From contig NZ_BATB01000013.1 in assembly GCF_000466965.1 (NCBI RefSeq), forward strand, positions 1 through 62,522: a DNA stretch of 62,522 nucleotides. The letters run 5' to 3'. The stretch is from Limimaricola cinnabarinus LL-001 (GTDB lineage Bacteria; Pseudomonadota; Alphaproteobacteria; Rhodobacterales; Rhodobacteraceae). Below the pieces are notes generated by a model, which worked only from the letters and a program-made list of their open reading frames with translations, did no database searches and was not told the origin of the DNA. Of this stretch, positions 58,616 to 62,522 are shown in pieces. A program made the translations under genes and the position numbers. Each line of letters starts with the position of its first letter. Position 1 is the stretch's first letter.

Positions 58616-60993
58616 TCAGGGCCTTAGTTCGACAGGCTCTCCGAGCAGCGCTAGCAACGCCTCGCCCTCGATCTCCTCCTCGACCAACAACCGATGGGCG
58701 AGCCTCCGCAGCGTATCGAAATGCGGCTTGAGCAGGTGACCTGCCGCTGTCTCGGCCGCCTCCAGCCGCTCCCGGACCCGAGCAGCGAGTGCGCGGTCGA
58801 GGGTGAGATGCTGAGCCGATCCCGGGATCCAGAGCGGTCCTTGGCCGCCTAGGCCGAACACGGTTTCGATCCGGAGGGCGGTCTCCGTGGCCATGGCCAG
58901 ATCGCTTCCCTCGCCGCCGCCGGCGCCAGCGGAGACGTCGCCGAGCAGCAGCCGCTCGGCGGCGCGTCCGGCGAGCAGCGTCTGCAGCCGGGCGCGAACT
59001 GCGCTAGAGTCTGCGGCTCGATCAGCGTCTCGACCTCGACCATGCCGCCGGTGAGCGTCAGCCGCATCGTCGTGGGGCGGGTGATCCCGAGCAGATGGTG
59101 CGCCAGCGCATGCCCCGCCTCGTGAATTGCAATGCGCTCACGATGCGCCGCGCAGCCTCGTGGCCGCAGACCGTCAAGCGCCTGCTGCAGATCCGTGCCA
59201 TCGATCGGTCGCCGGGCCGCCCGCGCCGTGGTCCGGGCCTGCCGGATGAGCGCGGCGATATCGGCCGCCGAAAGCCCCGCCGCCTGTCGGGCGAGCGGCC
59301 GCAGGTCGAGGTGGGGCAGCGCGCGACCCAGATGATGGCGCAGCATGCCCGCGATCTGGACCGGGCGCGGCCGCGGCAGTTCCAGGATGCGCCCGAGGCG
59401 GCCCGGACGGCGCAGGGCGGGATCGACAAGCTCGGGGCGGTTGGTGGCGCCGATGACGATCACACCCTCGCGCCCCACGACGCCGTCGAGCAGTTCCAGA
59501 AGCGTCGCGACGACCTTGTTCTCATAGGTGGCCCCGCGATCGCTGCCAGCCGCGCTGCGATTGCCGATCGCGTCGACCTCGTCGATGAACAAGATGCAGC
59601 CGTTCGATGTCCGCCGCGCCTCTTCGAACGTCGCCCGGGCCGCGCGTTGCATGTCCCCGAGGTGACCGGCCGACTGCCACTGCGCGTAGGAAGCGGCAAT
59701 CAGTGGCACACCGGCGGTCCGGGCCAACGCTGCTGCGAGCATGGTTTTGCCGGTGCCGGGCGGTCCCCAGATGAGCCATCCGGTCTCGATGTCCGTCCAT
59801 GGCAGATCGCCGCTGCGCCAGTCGGCAAGATCCGCCACAAGCTGGGCGAGCGGATCCTGCACGGCCCGTGGCAGGTGCAGGTCAACCAGACGCGGACCGG
59901 TGCCGGTTTTCGCCTCCTCCATGCGCTCGGCCTGCCGCCGCAGCGCATCTGCAACCGCGAGGGTCGTCGATTGGCGCAGCGCGTAGAGGAGACCGTCAGA
60001 CGAGGTGGCCGCGAGGGCCGCGGGAGCTGGCAACCGCCTGCGGATCTCCGCCTCATGCAGGTAGCCGGTTGCGCTGCACCAACGTCGCAGCATTGCCAGC
60101 AGCAGATCGGGGTCAAACGGAGGCAACGCGACAATGGGCAGACTGAGCGCCTGCAGCTGCGGGCTCAGTTGATCGCGGCACTCGACCAGGATGACAAGCG
60201 GCTCTTGGCGGCGCAGCTCGGGCAGGGCGTCCTGGGGTCGATTGGCGCGGCGATGCCGCAGCCCTTCTCCGCTGTCGTAGATCAGCGATCCGAGGGTCGG
60301 GATCGCGGCCGGCAGCTCCGCGCGCATCAAGGCGCCGAGCAGGACGATCTGCTCTTCCGGCGCAGTGCGGATCAGCCGCGCCAGCTCGTTTACGGCCGTC
60401 TCCGTTTTCACACTGGCGGGTCCGGGGCCGGTCTCGATGATTGTCACGTAGGCTGCAGAAAACAGCTTCGCGATGTGGTTCTCATGCGCCAGCGCGATGC
60501 AGAGCGGCAGCAGGTCAATCAGATCCTCGAGAGCGGCGGGAGAAAGCGGCGGCACCTGCGCCCCATACGTCTGCATGACCGCGTAGAGGTCGATACCCTG
60601 CGCAGCGGCAGCAGCGACCTCTGTTGGGCTGCAACCGATGGCGGCGGGGCAGGGCGGGCCGAACGGCACCTCTTCCTGCGGTGCGACTGGGACCGGGCCG
60701 GGGTCCTCGATCTTCGGAAGGTCGACCGAACCGCCGAGGATCGCTTCAACGGCTTCGTCGTACGCCCCCATGGTTTTCTGGTACTGACGATGCGCGGCGT
60801 CATCGGCACGATGCCAGTCTGCGAGGGCAGCGGCGTGTGCCTCCGCGGATTTGCGGGCCATCAGCCAATCGAAGAGCAGCAGGCCGTCGGTAGCATGGCT
60901 ATGGCTGTCGAGGTGGGAGGCGACACCAGCTGAGCTGAGCAGGGCCATGGGGGCAGTGCAGACAGTCGAGGCAGGGCAGGGCATCAGGGACAT
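58616..60993 (-). CDS. FtsH-like AAA+ zinc peptidase without membrane segments (frameshift at about 59004)
   Basis: About 792 residues if one base is restored. The first 400 residues are a domain I do not recognise, with no transmembrane segment. The AAA+ core has Walker A WGPPGTGKTM (about residue 410), Walker B CILFIDEVDAIGNRS and the GATNRPELVDPALRRPGRLGR arginine-finger region, shown in part. The M41 peptidase site follows as IAIHEAGHAL. The frame breaks after LIEPQTLAQ; one added G (GTTCGC) gives QVRARLQTLLAGRAAERLL and GEGSDLAMATETAL, which contains the third zinc ligand Asp. ATG 60993 follows GAGGA. Confidence 0.8.
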
Positions 60994-61146
60994 GGAAGTC
61001 CTCGTCATGTGTGGAGGATGCAGGGGGTTGGCTCGATGCTGCGGGGCATCAGGGGGTGGCGTTTGCGGAGGGGAAGGATCGGGCGGGCGGTCGGCGTGTA
61101 GGGTCAGCCACCTCTCTGCGAGGGAGGCAGATCCTTGCGACCGGTG

Positions 61147-62466
61147 TCAGTCTGGCAGGCGGGGGAACAGGCGTTTGAGGACGGGGCGCCAACGCTGCTC
61201 GAGGGCGTCGGCACGCTGTGGAGCTTGGCCGATGGCTCGGAGGTTTCGCGAGACCTTGTCCCACGTGCTCCGGCGCGCCATCCGACCTGCCGCCTCGACG
61301 GTCGAGTTACCCACCACGGCGACGACCCGGCTCCAGTCGCGCAAACTCGGCGCCTCAAGGGCCGAGTTCAGGATCGCCGCGGCTGCATCATCGGCATAGC
61401 CCGAGGGCGCCGCCTTGTGGCCGGTGAGCAGCGTGACCAGCACGGGCACGATGCGATCAAACCCATCCTGCTGCGCGTCGTGCCAGACCAAGTCCACCAC
61501 GCCGCAGCTATGTGCGAGCAGGGTGAATGCGGCACCGGCAGCGCGGCTGTCGCCTCGGGCCAAGGCATCAAGCAGGGCGCGGGCCAACGGATCTGCGGCG
61601 ATGCCCGGGTGTCGATCAGGCAAATCGAGGCCAAGGAATGCTTGCACGGCATCGAGCCCTACCAGTTCGCTGGTCCATTCCAGCCGGTTGTCGACCTGGG
61701 TCACCGTCACCCGGTGCAGCCGCAGCGCGCCGGCGCGCTTGCTCTCGGCCAGAGCCTCGTCGTCGAAGGCGAAAACCGCCCCGCCTTGCGGCCAGTAGAT
61801 GTCCTGGAAGCCTTGCAAGGGTAGCGAGGCGTCCAGCTGCGCCTTGTCCATGACCCACAGCAAGGCGATGCGGGTGTCTGCATAGAACTGTGCCCTGCCG
61901 ACGATCGTCGCCATCTGCGGCGAGGCGAGTTGTACTTCAAACGCGATGCGGTCGCCGGAGGCCAGCATGGCCAGCACGTCCGGACGGCGAAACCGCCGAT
62001 CGGCAATCACGGGCTGCTCGGTCGCGACCGAGATGACCTCCGCATCCCTGTGCAGGACATTAATCAAGCCCCCTTTCAGCGCTTCGTGTCGCGCCCCCTC
62101 CTGGCGCCCTTCGAACTGGCGGGCGTTGATCGCATCAGGCGTCATGCCTCCTTCGGTATTGAACAGGCAGCCGACGGCGCGGCTGTTCCGGGCATGGTAG
62201 AACCGGGCACGGCGTCCGCCCAGCTCACGGCTCGACCGGACGCTGTCGGTCCGTACGAGCAGCGGGCCATTGCAGGACACGCAGCGGAACGCCGGTGCCC
62301 GCGCTACATGTGACAGGGTCGTAGTCCGGCGCAGTTGCGCCAGTTCGGATGCATCCAGCGGATCGAGCAGGGAGGCGGCGTAGGCCATGTCGCCATCCGG
62401 ATAGCGGCGGCAATCGAGGACGACGTCGAGCAGACGGGGAACAGCAGTGGGGAGAGGGGTCAGCAT
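61147..62466 (-). CDS. DUF6035/CoiA-like protein
   Basis: 439-residue protein. A zinc-ribbon-like FRCVSCNGPLLVRT is near residue 60, followed by FYHARNSRAVGCLF. Near 160-178 a PD-(D/E)xK-type pattern, RRPDVLAMLASGDRIAFEVQL, is present as in CoiA-like and DUF6035 nuclease-related proteins. The C-terminal half is helical with no recognised motif. It lies about 150 bases upstream of the FtsH-like gene on the same strand and may share its transcript. A role in DNA processing of the mobile element is inferred. Confidence 0.65.
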   Translation of the reverse strand: MLTPLPTAVPRLLDVVLDCRRYPDGDMAYAASLLDPLDASELAQLRRTTTLSHVARAPAFRCVSCNGPLLVRTDSVRSSRELGGRRARFYHARNSRAVGCLFNTEGGMTPDAINARQFEGRQEGARHEALKGGLINVLHRDAEVISVATEQPVIADRRFRRPDVLAMLASGDRIAFEVQLASPQMATIVGRAQFYADTRIALLWVMDKAQLDASLPLQGFQDIYWPQGGAVFAFDDEALAESKRAGALRLHRVTVTQVDNRLEWTSELVGLDAVQAFLGLDLPDRHPGIAADPLARALLDALARGDSRAAGAAFTLLAHSCGVVDLVWHDAQQDGFDRIVPVLVTLLTGHKAAPSGYADDAAAAILNSALEAPSLRDWSRVVAVVGNSTVEAAGRMARRSTWDKVSRNLRAIGQAPQRADALEQRWRPVLKRLFPRLPD

Positions 62467-62522
62467 GGCAAACTCCTAAGTTTCAGGGTAGTGTCCCGTC
62501 ACGTGGTGGACTTTCACGCCGC
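62467..62522. other. Right-edge sequence, unassigned
   Basis: 56 bases upstream of the DUF6035-like gene. They should contain its ribosome-binding site (TTAGGAGTTTGCC on the minus strand) and perhaps its promoter. No gene can be assigned. Confidence 0.4.

Noticed and set aside
59095..60933. 612-codon plus-strand open frame
   Set aside because: Antisense shadow of the AAA+ peptidase, whose Walker and HEAGH motifs decide the strand.

Overview
The window is GC-rich DNA from an alphaproteobacterium, most likely Rhodobacterales (Paracoccus- or Roseobacter-like). The evidence is the SorC-regulated Rbs-type sugar transporters, TRAP and TAXI-TRAP carriers, an alphaproteobacterial inositol cluster with a kinase-DUF2090 fusion, and the overall codon character. 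The left edge holds the start of a DUF6538-type integrase. The right end holds a relaxase, a MobC-like protein, a candidate oriT, an FtsH-like AAA+ peptidase and a DUF6035/CoiA-like protein. I infer a plasmid or an integrated, mobilisable island carrying catabolic genes.

Region 1 (about 1.1-27.3 kb) is a large uncharacterised sugar/polyol supercluster. It comprises: an alpha/beta hydrolase with transporter 1 (binding protein, RbsA-type ATPase, RbsC-type permease); on the opposite strand, an operon for an SAF-domain dehydrogenase, an AcoABC-like 2-oxo acid/acetoin-type dehydrogenase complex (E1alpha, E1beta, lipoyl-hydrolase E2) and a SorC regulator; a MalEFGK-type transporter with a PfkB kinase and two orphan proteins; a GlpD-like FAD dehydrogenase with a zinc alcohol dehydrogenase; and a second PfkB kinase with transporter 2 and a second SorC regulator. 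The short motif TACA-NN-TGTT (or a close variant) recurs in the three control regions. I infer uptake, phosphorylation and oxidation of one or more polyols, by a logic like erythritol catabolism; the substrate is unknown.

Region 2 (27.6-35.2 kb) holds an amidase with a DctPQM TRAP transporter, divergent from a RidA-like gene, plus two LysR regulators and a carboxymuconolactone-decarboxylase-like protein. Region 3 (35.3-42.0 kb) couples an AtuA/DUF1446 pair to a TAXI-TRAP transporter, a 3-hydroxyacyl-CoA-dehydrogenase-like enzyme and a broken thiolase.

Region 4 (42.4-55.1 kb) is a myo-inositol regulon: LacI-type regulator, ABC transporter, sugar epimerase, inositol dehydrogenase, IolI-like isomerase, IolC-DUF2090, IolD, IolE, a small membrane protein and IolB. 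It is followed by a decayed Gfo/Idh/MocA gene. Region 5 (56.2-62.5 kb) is the mobilisation/accessory module.

Five otherwise intact genes are each broken by a single missing base that would be a G on the coding strand. The uniformity suggests consensus errors in G runs rather than true mutation, so these genes are annotated as probably functional.
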